Shown: positions 1 through 10,873 of the stretch, one piece after another
Layout: each line of letters opens with the position of its first letter
How positions within the stretch are numbered: position 1 is the stretch's first letter
Assembly (NCBI RefSeq): GCF_910592395.1
Contig: NC_088312.1
Location: 23,195,292-23,259,291, forward strand
Length of the DNA: 64,000 nt
Source of the DNA: Lineus longissimus
Taxonomy: Eukaryota > Nemertea > Pilidiophora > Heteronemertea > Lineidae
Direction: 5' to 3'
Notes under the pieces: model-generated
What the model was told of the DNA's origin: nothing
Databases searched by the model: none
What the model saw: the letters and a program-made list of their open reading frames with translations, nothing else
Program-made: the position numbers and the translations under genes

Positions 1-207
1 CATGATGAGCTGTTCCTGAAACAAGTCCGAGCCATTCTGTGTCACCAATACTTGATTTTCAACAAAACTAGCTTCCGCATCATGTGGTACTAACTCTATG
101 CAATAGTGACCAGTAGAAGTCTGCAGTAGCTGCACAGGTTTACCAAACATCTTTGCAGTATCATTGCTTATGTCTAGTACTGTCTGCGCCCTTTTTAGAG
201 CATCCTT
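1..207 (-). mobile_element. start of a further copia pol unit, cut by the window edge
   Basis: The sequence matches 3082-3288, 5532-5738 and 8294-8500 and carries the protease C-terminus. The array therefore continues past the left edge of the window. How many more units exist, and where the 3' LTR lies, cannot be seen here. Confidence 0.9.
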
Positions 208-3200
208 TGTTGTCCACATTCTCCTTAATCGCAGACAATTCTAATCTCAGTCTCTTTTCTGTTACTGACTTGTTGGAGTTGATTGCCTCAAATAAAGATT
301 TGCAGTCAGTAACACATTTCAATGCCAATAGACGTGGATTTGCAACTCCATGTTGCAACTCGCAGTACAACGTGGCCAGAAATATCCCTAGATCTATTCC
401 GTCTGCCATCGAGAGTGTCTCAGCTGCTAGAGTGCTCCTTACCACTCTGCGTATTTTCTTGGAACTCCAGCAAACAGGGTTACATACTCCATCCTTTCCC
501 ATCAAAAAGACCAATTGTCCTCCATGAGAACCATTATCTTCAGCATTTCCTAGTGATGCATCAGTGTATACAACGAGCTGCACATCCTCGTCTCCTAAGT
601 ACCTGAACCTTAGAGATACATGTTCTGATCTCACTCTCCTAATGATCTTGTTTGCTTCCAGCAAATCATTCACAGTGGCAGACTTCACGCGAGTTGCCAG
701 CACTGCCGTATCGAATATTATATCAGGCCTTGTTTGACGTGCGATCCAGAGCAAATGCCCAATTTTTGACCTCAAATGTTTCTGCTCTTCCTCGGCGACA
801 GCAAAATCCTTTTGGGGTGATCGAGAGCTGCCTAACTGTATCGGTGTCAGACTAGAAGCAAAGCCCTCTTGGTTCACAAGAATGTCCCCATCTCTGTGTT
901 GGACTTCCAAGCCAAGGTACTTAAAGGATTGCCTATCCTCTCTCCCCACATTTAGACTCTGCCTCAGCTATTGAATTACTGACATCTCAAATTGTTTGGT
1001 GCCTCCCCATATGAAATCATCCACGTGAGCAGCCAACAGCCCGATCAGTTCTCCCTTACTATCCCGCCATGCGAACACGGCTGGATCCACTTTGGAGATT
1101 TTTCCTCCAGTTTCTATCATCACATCCTTCACTTTGTTGCACCAGCTAAGAGAAGCATCACTCAATCCATAGACGCACTTTTTCAGCCTCCAAACTTTTC
1201 CCGACACATTTGCTTCCTTGGGCGGTTTCACAAAGATGTCCCACTCCAAACTATTTCCTTGAAGGAAGGCCGTCTTAATGTCCATTGAGTTTACCACGCA
1301 CCTCCTCTGTGCGATCACAGCCATCACTATCCTCCAGGAATCGTTCCCACAAGTGGGGGAATCTGTTTGGTTTGCACCATGCTCCTCAAACCCCCGAGCT
1401 ACAAGTCTGGCCTTGGGGATTATTCCGGCTTCCGTATCCTTTAAAGTCAGAACCCATCTCGTTGATACACACTTTTGTCCTTGGTCCTGCACTTCTGAAC
1501 AGACCTGATGATTGCTCCAACTCGAAAGTTCCTTTTGTTTAGCTTCTTCAAAGTCCACATTTTGGGAAATCATCACTTCATCTGGGTCCCGTCCTTGTTC
1601 TTCATGTTCAACATCAACCAATTCTAGCCCATGAACCTTTTCCAAATCTACCGCCTCAGATCCACTATCTCCACCTAGGTACTGTATATTATACCAGTGT
1701 TTGTATTTTCCACCTGCTTTCCCAGCACGGCTAACAACTTTGGCTGTCATCCTTTCCTCCTTTTCATCGTGTTTGAAAGCGATATCTTGTCCAACTTTGA
1801 TCCGATCAGTCCTAATCCCCGGGTTTTGTCCCTGTGCTCCCTCCTCTTGATCCTGGTCTTGGTTTGGATGATCATCTTGGGTTGGATCGGCGGCTGATCA
1901 TCATCATCTCCTGTTGCTGGTTTCTGTGGCTGCTCATCCTTGCTTGATCGATCCTGTCTGTTTCTATCATTGTCCTTGTTCTCTGTTGGATGTCCCGAAG
2001 AGTCCCCTGTCATAGCACTGTGACTCCTCTGTTGGTTCACTAACTGAAGCCTACTGATATGAACCCTCACTAAGTTCCCACCATGTCTGATGAATACAAT
2101 TTTTCCATCTTGGCCAATGACTGTGCCAGGACCCTTCCACTCCGTATTGTCTGGCCTCCTGTAGTATACTTTGTCACCCATCTGGTACTTGTCACCTGTG
2201 TATGACCGTGTCTGCTTCTTCAGGGCTCTCCTTATCCTCTCAGAGCACTCAGTCTCTGTGAAAGCCTTCCTCGTTGGGTAGAGGGCTCCTAGGTGTTCTC
2301 CTACGACCTTGCTGGTGGTAGTCCCCTCCAGGGCTGGCAACTGGTTGGTAAGGTTTGCAGGTAGATTTGGATTTCTGCCGAACACCAGCTGGTATGCACT
2401 GAAGCCATGTACATTTATCATGCTATTCTTTGCATTGAGTGCCCATTTCAGTGCTGTCTCCCAACTGCAATTTCTGTCATGCTTTACCTTTAGCATTATG
2501 TTTGTTAGGACATGATTGTGCTTTTCTAAGAGGCCATTACTGAATGGCGCGTACGCGGCAGTTGTGATCACCTTTATGTTGAAATTTTCACACAAATCAC
2601 GTGTCTCCGAATTAGAAAATTCTCCGCCATTGTCACTGAACAATGAAGTTGGGGGTCCAAAGATGCTAATCCAATGGGATAGAAACTCTTGGACGAACAC
2701 TTGAGGCAACTTCCTTTTGACAATTGCCCCAGCACTGAAACGAGTGAACTCATCAATGATATGTAAATACCAAATGTTCCTGTCTAGCTCATGCAGGTCA
2801 ACAGCTACGGTTTGGTTGAAATCCGTCGCTAAAGGGAGGCCCACTGCTGGTTTGGGAGGTACTTTCCTATACATTTGGCAAGTTTCACACTCTTTGACAA
2901 CATCCGTCAGCATTTGAAAAATTTCTGGATTCTTCATGCCTGCACTGATCAGTAACTTCTGCAATCTATCTGCAGAAGCATGCCCGAACTGCTTGTGAAT
3001 CTTAATCAAATTTGCCTTTTGCCTTTGTGCATCCTGTAGTTCTATCACCTGCATCACCTCTGTTTTGAGAGCTTCCTCCTCCATGATGAGCTGTTCCTGA
3101 AACAAGTCCGAGCCATTCTGTGTCACCAATACTTGATTTTCAACAAAACTAGCTTCCGCATCATGTGGTACTAACTTTATGCAATAGTGACCAGTAGAAG

Positions 3201-3288
3201 TCTGCAGTAGCTGCACAGGTTTACCAAACATCTTTGCAGTATCATTGCTTATGTCTAGTACTGTCTGCGCCCTTTTTAGAGCATCCTT
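208..3288 (-). mobile_element. copia pol unit A (3,081 bp): full-length integrase-RT-RNase H segment
   Basis: This is the only full-length unit and defines the repeat length. It contains integrase with HHCC and DDE residues, a charged linker, RT with DIKTAFLQG and HVDD, and RNase H with YTDAS, LAAETLS and TDCKSLF. It is broken twice. A 1-bp loss near 1873-1881 relative to units B and C shifts the integrase frame away from RT, and a TAG stop at 968-970 separates RT (968-1750) from RNase H (161-949). It lacks the TAA between RT and RNase H that units B and C share, so its lesions arose independently. Confidence 0.93.
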
Positions 3289-5738
3289 TGTTGTCCACAT
3301 TCTCCTTAATCGCAGACAATTCTAATCTCAGTCTCTTTTCTGTTACTGACTTGTTGGAGTTGATTGCCTCAAATAAAGATTTGCAGTCAGTAACACATTT
3401 CAATGCCAATAGACGTGGATTTGCAACTCCATGTTGCAACTCGCAGTACAACGTGGCCAGAAATATCCCTAGATCTATTCCGTCTGCCATCGAGAGTGTC
3501 TCAGCTGCTAGAGTGCTCCTTACCACTCTGCGTATTTTCTTGGAACTCCAGCAAACAGGGTTACATACTCCATCCTTTCCCATCAAAAAGACCAATTGTC
3601 CTCCATGAGAACCATTATCTTCAGCATTTCCTAGTGATGCATCAGTGTATACAACGAGCTGCACATCCTTGTCTCCTAAGTACCTGAACCTTAGAGATAC
3701 ATGTTCTGATCTCACTCTCCTAATGATCTTGTTTGCTTCCAGCAAATCATTCACAGTGGCAGACTTCACGCGAGTTGCCAGCACTGCCGTATCGAATATT
3801 ATATCAGGCCTTGTTTGACGTGCGATCCAGAGCAACTGCCCAATTTTTTACCTCAAATGTTTCCGCTCTTCCTCGGCGACAGCAAAATCCTTTTGGGGTG
3901 ATCGAGAGCTGCCTAACTGTATCGGTGTCAGACTAGAAGCAAAGCCCTCTTGGTTCACAAGAATGTCCCCATCTCTGTGTTGGACTTCCAAGCCAAGGTA
4001 CTTAAAGGATTGCCTATCCTCTCTCCCCACATTTAGACTCTGCCTCAGCTGTTGAATTACTGACATCTCAAATTGTTTGGTGCCTCCCCATATGAAATCA
4101 TCCACGTGAGCAGCCAACAGCCCGATCAGTTCTCCCTTACTATCCCGCCATGAGAACACGGCTGGATCCACTTTGGAGATTTTTCCTCAAGTTTTCTCCA
4201 GTTTCCTCCTTTTCATCGTGTTTGAAAGCGATATCTTGTCCAACTTTGATCCGATCAGTCCTAATCCCCGGGTTTTGTCCCTGTGCTCCCTCCTCTTGAT
4301 CCTGGTCTTGGTTTGGATGATCATCTCCGTGTTGGATCGGCGGCTGATCATCATCATCTCCTGTTGCTGGTTTCTGTGGCTGCTCATCCTTGCTTGATCG
4401 ATCCTGTCTGTTTCTATCATTGTCCTTGTTCTCTGTTGGATGTCCCGAAGAGTCCCCTGTCATAGCACTGTGACTCCTCTGTTGGTTCACTAACTGAAGC
4501 CTACTGATATGAACCCTCACTAAGTTCCCACCATGTCTGATGAATACAATTTTTCCATCTTGGCCAATGACTGTGCCAGGACCCTTCCACTCCGTATTGT
4601 CTGGCCTCCTGTAGTATACTTTGTCACCCATCTGGTACTTGTCACCTGTGTATGACCGTGTCTGCTTCTTCAGGGCTCTCCTTATCCTCTCAGAGCACTC
4701 AGTCTCTGTGAAAGCCTTCCTCGTTGCGTAGAGGGCTCCTAGGTGTTCTCCTACGACCTTGCTGGTGGTAGTCCCCTCCAGGGCTGGCAACTGGTTGGTA
4801 AGGTTTGCAGGTAGATTTGGATTTCTGCCGAACACCAGCTGGTATGCACTGAAGCCATGTACTTTTATCATGCTATTCTTTGCATTGAGTGCCCATTTCA
4901 GTGCTGTCTCCCAACTGCAATTTCTGTCATGCTTTACCTTTAGCATTATGTTTGTTAGGACATGATTGTGCTTTTCTAAGAGGCCATTACTGAATGGCGC
5001 GTACGCGGCAGTTGTGATCACCTTTATGTTGAAATTTTCACACAAATCACGTGTCTCCGAATTAGAAAATTCTCCGCCATTGTCACTGAACAATGAAGTT
5101 GGGGGTCCAAAGATGCTAATCCAATGGGATAGAAACTCTTGGACGAACACTTGAGGCAACTTCCTTTTGACAATTGCCCCAGCACTGAAACGAGTGAACT
5201 CATCAATGATTTGTAAATACCAAATGTTCCTGTCTAGCTCATGCAGGTCAACAGCTACGGTTTGGTTGAAATCCGTCGCTAAAGGGAGGCCCACTGCTGG
5301 TTTGGGAGGTACTTTCCTATACATTTGGCAAGTTTCACACTCTTTGACAACATCCGTCAGCATTTGAAAAATTTCTGGATTCTTCATGCCTGCACTGATC
5401 AGTAACTTCTGCAATCTATCTGCAGAAGCATGCCCGAACTGCTTGTGAATCTTCATCAAATTTGCCTTTTGCCTTTGTGCATCCTGTAGTTCTATCACCT
5501 GCATCACCTCTGTTTTGAGAGCTTCCTCCTCCATGATGAGCTGTTCCTGAAACAAGTCCGAGCCATTCTGTGTCACCAATACTTGATTTTCAACAAAACT
5601 AGCTTCCGCATCATGTGGTACTAACTCTATGCAATAGTGACCAGTAGAAGTCTGCAGTAGCTGCACAGGTTTACCAAACATCTTTGCAGTATCATTGCTT
5701 ATGTCTAGTACTGTCTGCGCCCTTTTTAGAGCATCCTT
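3289..5738 (-). mobile_element. copia pol unit B (2,450 bp): integrase-RNase H with RT deleted
   Basis: The unit has a full integrase: HHCC region, then the DDE-type catalytic residues in VDLHELD, SDNGGEF and SNGLLEKHN. A 631-bp deletion relative to unit A lies at about 4186-4200. It removes the region from the linker through most of RT, and a short non-templated-looking stretch sits at the junction. The remaining RT end carries HVDDFIWGG. The TAA stop at 3848-3850 matches the one in unit C. RNase H (3242-3847) then runs out of frame into the next unit's protease end. Confidence 0.93.
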
Positions 5739-8500
5739 TGTTGTCCACATTCTCCTTAATCGCATACAATTCTAATCTCAGTCTCTTTTCTGTTACTGAC
5801 TTGTTGGAGTTGATTGCCTCAAATAAAGATTTGCAGTCAGTAACACATTTCAATGCCAATAGACGTGGATTTGCAACTCCATGTTGCAACTCGCAGTACA
5901 ACATGGCCAGAAATATCACAAGATCTATTCCGTCTGCCATCGAGAGTGTCTCAGCTGCTAGAGTGCTCCTTACCACTCTGCGTATTTTCTTGGAACTCCA
6001 GCAAACAGGGTTACATACTCCATCCTTTCCCATCAAAAAGACCAATTGTCCTCCATGAGAACCATTATCTTCAGCATTTCCTAGTGATGCATCAGTGTAT
6101 ACAACGAGCTGCACATCCTCGTCTCCTAAGTACCTGAACCTTAGAGATACATGTTCTGATCTCACTCTCCTAATGATCTTGTTTGCTTCCAGCAAATCAT
6201 TCACAGTGGCAGACTTCACGCGAGTTGCCAGCACTGCCGTATCGAATATTGTATCAGGCCTTGTTTGACGTGCGATCCAGAGCAACTGCCCAATTTTTTA
6301 CCTCAAATGTTTCCGCTCTTCCTCGGCGACAGCAAAATCCTTTTGGGGTGATCGAGAGCTGCCTAACTGTATCGGTGTCAGACTAGAAGCAAAGCCCTCT
6401 TGGTTCACAAGAATGTCCCCATCTCTGTGTTGGACTTCCAAGCCAAGGTACTTAAAGGATTGCCTATCCTCTCTCCCCACATTTAGACTCTGCCTCAGCT
6501 GTTGAATTACTGACATCTCAAATTGTTTGGTGTCTCCCCATATGAAATCATCCACGTGAGCAGCCAACAGCCCGATCAGTTCTCCCTTACTATCCCGCCA
6601 TGAGAACACGGCTGGATCCACTTTGGAGATTTTTCCTCCAGTTTCTATCATCACATCCTTCACTTTGTTGCACCAGCTAAGAGAAGCATCACCCAATCCA
6701 TAGACGCACTTTTTCAGCCTCCAAACTTTTCCCGACACATTTGCTTCCTTGGGCGGTTTCACAAAGATGTCCCTCTCCAAACTATTTCCTTGAAGGAAGG
6801 CCGTCTTAATGTCCATTGAGTTTACCACCCACCTCCTCTGTGCGATCACAGCCATCACTATCCTCCAGGAATCGTTCCCACAAGTGGGGGAATCGGTTTG
6901 GTTTGCACCATGCTCCTCAAACCCCCGAGCTACAAGTCTGGCCTTGGGGATTATTCCGGCTTCCGTATCCTTTAAAGTCAGAACCCATCTCGTTGATACA
7001 CACTTTTGTCCTTGGTCCTGCACTTCTGAACAGACCTGATGATTGCTCCAACTCGAAAGTTCCTTTTGTTTAGCTTCTTCAAAGTCCACATTTTGGGAAA
7101 TCATCACTTCATCTGGGTCCCGTCCTTGTTCTTCATGTTCAACATCAACCAATTCTAGCCCATGAACCTTTTCCAAATCTACCGCCTCAGATCCACTATC
7201 TCCACCTAGGTACTGTATATTATACCAGTGTTTGTATTTTCCACCTGCTTTCCCAGCACGGCTAACAACTTTGGCTGTCATCCTTTCCTCCTTTTCATCG
7301 TGTTTGAAAGCGATATCTTGTCCAACTTTGATCCGATCAGTCCTAATCCCCGGGTTTTGTCCCTGTGCTCCCTCCTCTTGATCCTGGTCTTGGTTTGGAT
7401 GATCATCTCCGTGTTGGATCGGCGGCTGATCATCATCATCTCCTGTTGCTGGTTTCTGTGGCTGCTCATCCTTGCTTGATCGATCCTGTCTGTTTCTATC
7501 ATTGTCCTTGTTCTCTGTTGGATGTCCCGAAGAGTCCCCTGTCATAGCACTGTGGCTCCTCTGTTGGTTCACTAACTGAAGCCTACTGATATGAACCCTC
7601 ACTAAGTTCCCACCATGTCTGATGAATACAATTTTTCCATCTTGGCCAATGACTGTGCCAGGACCCTTCCACTCCGTATTGTCTGGCCTCCTGTGGTATA
7701 CTTTGTCACCCATCTGGTACTTGTCACCTGTGTATGACCGTGTCTGCTTCTTCAGGGCTCTCCTTATCCTCTCAGAGCACTCAGTCTCTGTGAAAGCCTT
7801 CCTCGTTGCGTAGAGGGCTCCTAGGTGTTCTCCTACGACCTTGCTGGTGGTAGTCTCCTCCAGGGCTGGCAACTGGTTGGTAAGGTTTGCAGGTAGATTT
7901 GGATTTCTGCCGAACACCAGCTGGTATGCACTGAAGCCATGTACATTTATCATGCTATTCTTTGCATTGAGTGCCCATTTCAGTGCTGTCTCCCAACTGC
8001 AATTTCTGTCATGCTTTACCTTTAGCATTATGTTTGTTAGGACATGATTGTGCTTTTCTAAGAGGCCATTACTGAATGGCGCGTACGCGGCAGTTGTGAT
8101 CACCTTTATGTTGAAATTTTCACACAAATCACGTGTCTCCGAATTAGAAAATTCTCCGCCATTGTCACTGAACAATGAAGTTGGGGGTCCAAAGATGCTA
8201 ATCCAATGGGATAGAAACTCTTGGACGAACACTTGAGGCAACTTCCTTTTGACAATTGCCCCAGCACTGAAACGTTTTGAGAGCTTCCTCCTCCATGATG
8301 AGCTGTTCCTGAAACAAGTCCGAGCCATTCTGTGTCACCAATACTTGATTTTCAACAAAACTAGCTTCCGCATCATGTGGTACTAACTCTATGCAATAGT
8401 GACCAGTAGAAGTTTGCAGTAGCTGCACAGGTTTACCAAACATCTTTGCAGTATCATTGCTGATGTCTAGTACTGTCTGCGCCCTTTTTAGAGCATCCTT
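5739..8500 (-). mobile_element. copia pol unit C (2,762 bp): integrase fragment-RT-RNase H
   Basis: This first unit after gag-protease carries the protease end (8300-8500) and then a 320-bp deletion with its breakpoint at about 8273/8274. The deletion removes the integrase HHCC zinc region and the first catalytic Asp. The rest of integrase remains (SDNGGEF and the SNGLLEKHN Glu region), followed by a polar linker. Reverse transcriptase has DIKTAFLQG and the catalytic HVDD motif. A TAA stop lies between RT and RNase H at 6298-6300. RNase H (5692-6297) has YTDAS, LAAETLS and TDCKSLF. The 320-bp deletion is not a multiple of three, so gag-protease and the remaining pol are out of frame. Confidence 0.93.
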
Positions 8501-9664
8501 GCTCAGAAGAAATGGTAACTTGCTATTGACTACTTCTGTCTGGATGTTGCATGCGGTGCCAGCAATTTGTGCTGGAATCTGAACACATTTAAGCGATTTG
8601 ACCTGTTTCCCATCACCGAATCTGAACACTCTTGTACTATCCTTACACGTAATGCGCGACTGCTGATCTGTACCCAAGATGCTCTTGTAATTATCTAACC
8701 ATTCTTGTCCACATACACTCTGTGTACATGCAGTATCGACTACTGCCATCGAATATGCCTCGCACATGAACACTTCACTGGGGTCAGTGCCTTTTACAAA
8801 CAAAGTTATATTACATTCCTCCTCATCTTTGCATTCCTTTATTTCCTCTCTGTGGGGGCAATCCTTTGCCCAATGAAAAACCGATTTACACACAGCGCAC
8901 TTAGTACGATTTCCGAATCTATCGAGTGGGTTTGTTCCTCTGGGTACCTCACCTTTTTTATCGTTTCTACTACCAGCGTTGTGGTGTCCTGGGCCACGAC
9001 CTGGTCCTTGATTCCTTCTCGTGTTGTTTGGAAATGATCTAGAATTAGACTGAGCATATGGAGCATTAGACTTGGTGTAACATGCATTCTCTGTTTTTAC
9101 AGTAATGCCAGTGTCATCGCTTGAACTATTACTCGGAGATGTACCCCCAAAAATTCTTTTCAGCGCCGACTTCATGGAACTGAACTTCAAATCAGAGGCA
9201 GCAGTCAGCGCTAGTTGTCGATCTGTGTCCGAAAGTCCCGCACTGTCGAGTAATTTGAAACTGAGAACAGCATCAGGTAACGACATGTTTGATTTCTTAC
9301 AGAGCTCATGTCTCCTCTCAAACTCTATGATAAACTCTGTCATAGTTTGCCCTTCTTGTTTGTGATACTTATCAAAACTGGTGTAGTGTTCATACGCCAC
9401 ATCTACTTTGTCCCTTAGGAAAATCTTATCCAACTCCTGCAGGAGCGTTTTCAGTCCTTTGCCATCTTTTTCACTTAGTTTCTCTACCTTGATTTCGACA
9501 GCTCGTGCACGGGCTTGACCTTGTAGTGTAAGGGCAACAGGTAGTGCCTGCTTTGTGTCAGCTAAATCAGTCATTGTTTGCCATATAGCCAGTTCGTTTT
9601 TCCATGTTTCATAGTCCATCCCTGGGGTGAAAACTGGTGGGTTCTTGAAATTTGAAGCCGCCAT
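8274..9664 (-). CDS. gag-pro: copia Gag-protease (5' part of the polyprotein)
   Basis: The reading frame starts at an ATG in good context (AAGATGG) about 55 nt after the primer-binding site. Roughly residues 1-200 are a copia-type Gag: a GMDYETWKNEL-like start, then a helical capsid region. A zinc knuckle of the form CX2CX4HX4C follows (CAVCKSVFHWAKDC). The aspartic protease active site is DTACT, in place of the more usual DTG/DSG. The protease C-terminal region contains LPFLLSKDALKRA. Gag packages the RNA and the protease matures the polyprotein in cytoplasmic particles. The frame continues into the first pol unit but is broken at about 8273 by a 320-bp deletion, so this ORF ends in out-of-frame residues (stop at 8198). 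Gag and protease themselves look intact. Confidence 0.93.
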
Positions 9665-9718
9665 CTTGGAATTTTATGTCACTGTTTGAAAGTCAAGAGA
9701 TCCGTGAAATCCTGAATT

Positions 9719-9730
9719 GCTCTGCTACCA
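9719..9730 (-). promoter_or_regulatory. primer-binding site, tRNA-iMet type
   Basis: On the minus strand the sequence is TGGTAGCAGAGC. Its first 11 bases complement the 3' end of animal initiator tRNA-Met (...CTCTGCTACCA), the primer used by many copia elements. It directly abuts the proposed LTR end (...TTTTCA) and lies 55 nt before the gag ATG, as expected for minus-strand DNA priming. Confidence 0.85.
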
Positions 9731-9964
9731 TGAAAATATCTGAGTAACCACTCACTTTGTACTTCAGCTATGATCCCTTGTGGTACCTTGTAACTTATCT
9801 GCTTGTCCGGGCCGGCCAGATTCCCATTCCTTTGGATCACTTTAGTTGCTCACCTAGCTCCTTCTGTCTTACCATGTGCTTTTCCCTGTCCAGATCACGG
9901 GTGTTTGGTCTAACACTATGGTCACTGCCACCAAAGTCATGGTGGTATGGTCTACTAATTATCA
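9731..9964 (-). repeat. copia 5' LTR (about 234 bp)
   Basis: In the sense (minus) direction the segment starts TGATAATTAG and ends GATATTTTCA, giving the canonical TG...CA ends and an imperfect terminal inverted repeat (TGATAAT against TGAAAAT). It lies exactly between the primer-binding site and the broken BEL/Pao gag frame. The right edge is inferred from the TG...CA rule and the point where BEL/Pao homology stops. The 3' LTR that would prove it lies outside the window. The candidate target-site duplicate is the 5 bp at 9965-9969. Confidence 0.6.
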
Positions 9965-10870
9965 GTCATGACAAAACCAACACGGCTTATCTAAGGCAAA
10001 CCTGACCGACACCATCTTAGAATTTGCTTGTGATTGTCCTGGTTGTGACAATTGTCCTCTGGCTGCAGCCTCGGTTACTGCTGCAAAGCTGCCCTTGCTC
10101 CTGGCCGGTTTGCTGACATTACCCGCGGGAGCGCTACCCTTGGATCCACCGGACATGGTTGTGCTCATCAGAGCGTCTCTGCTGTACAACGGATCGTTCG
10201 CCTTAGGTGCCTCTTTTCGTACAAGCTCTACCAAATCGTTGAATTTAACAGTTTCCCTTTTTGATTTCTTGTCATCAGCAATTCCACTGAATTTTCTTTG
10301 AATAAAGAGCGGTAATTTGGAAACTAGTCGTCTGAGATTTTCTGAGTACTCAAGAACCCTTATCGCATTAATACTCATTACCGCGTTCTGACACTCTGTA
10401 AGAAATATTGCAAAACTGTCCAAAGCCTTTGCATTATCGGACCGCACAACTGGCCAATCGAGGGCCTTCTTGATGAAGGCGTTAGCTACTATATCAGTGT
10501 CCCCGTATCGCTTCTCTAGCTCGGCCCAAGCAGCCTTATAACCGACCTCAGCATCTAGACAGCTATACCCGGCCTCCCTTTCCGTAAATTGTTCTCGAAA
10601 ATTCAGTCTCTCTTCGTTGGTTGTTGTGTTGCTAACAACACGAGCTTGGAACTGCCTTAAAAATCGTCTGTATTGTAGGGGGTCCCCAGCAAAATTTTTA
10701 AGATCGGGGACTGGTTTCCTCCGCTCCTTCACTACGGAATCTACTTGTGAAGGAGCTGGTGTTGAATATTGAACCACGGGGCTAGGAACTTCATTCCCAG
10801 CTACACTGAAAAACGGATTGTTGGATTCGTAGGCTGGATAGCAGTAGTGTACCGACGATTGAGGACTGTA
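9962..10870 (-). pseudogene. BEL/Pao gag, C-terminal capsid part (truncated by copia insertion)
   Basis: A minus-strand frame is open from just inside a TAA at 10871-10873 to 9962. It matches the BEL/Pao Gag (DUF1759) pattern: a PDLKNFAGDPLQYRRFL start, a YKAAWAELEKRYGD segment and a KLPLFIQRKFSG segment. It ends at KPCWFCHD, the start of the Gag zinc-binding region, exactly where the copia LTR begins. The zinc knuckle, protease and everything downstream are missing from this side. I see no in-frame ATG at the 5' end; it should join the upstream gag part at 12241-13072. The protein formed the particle of a BEL/Pao retrotransposon and is now a relic. Confidence 0.85.
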
Positions 10871-10873
10871 TTA

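Larger units (their letters stand above)
1..9964 (-). mobile_element. Ty1/copia LTR retrotransposon with internally amplified pol region
   Basis: In the minus-strand sense direction the order is LTR end, tRNA-primer site, gag, protease, then repeated integrase/reverse transcriptase/RNase H blocks. The order protease-integrase-RT-RNase H is diagnostic of Ty1/copia rather than gypsy or BEL. A normal element would have one pol. Here the segment from the protease C-terminus to RNase H occurs as units 5739-8500, 3289-5738 and 208-3288, plus the start of another at 1-207. The units look almost identical by eye, so the amplification is recent. The 3' LTR is not in the window. No unit encodes an uninterrupted polyprotein, so the locus looks non-autonomous. 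Confidence 0.95.

Noticed and set aside
153-606. Recurring plus-strand ORFs in the copia units (153, 322, 652 and their repeats)
   Set aside because: They are antisense shadows of the minus-strand protease and RNase H frames, repeated because the units repeat.
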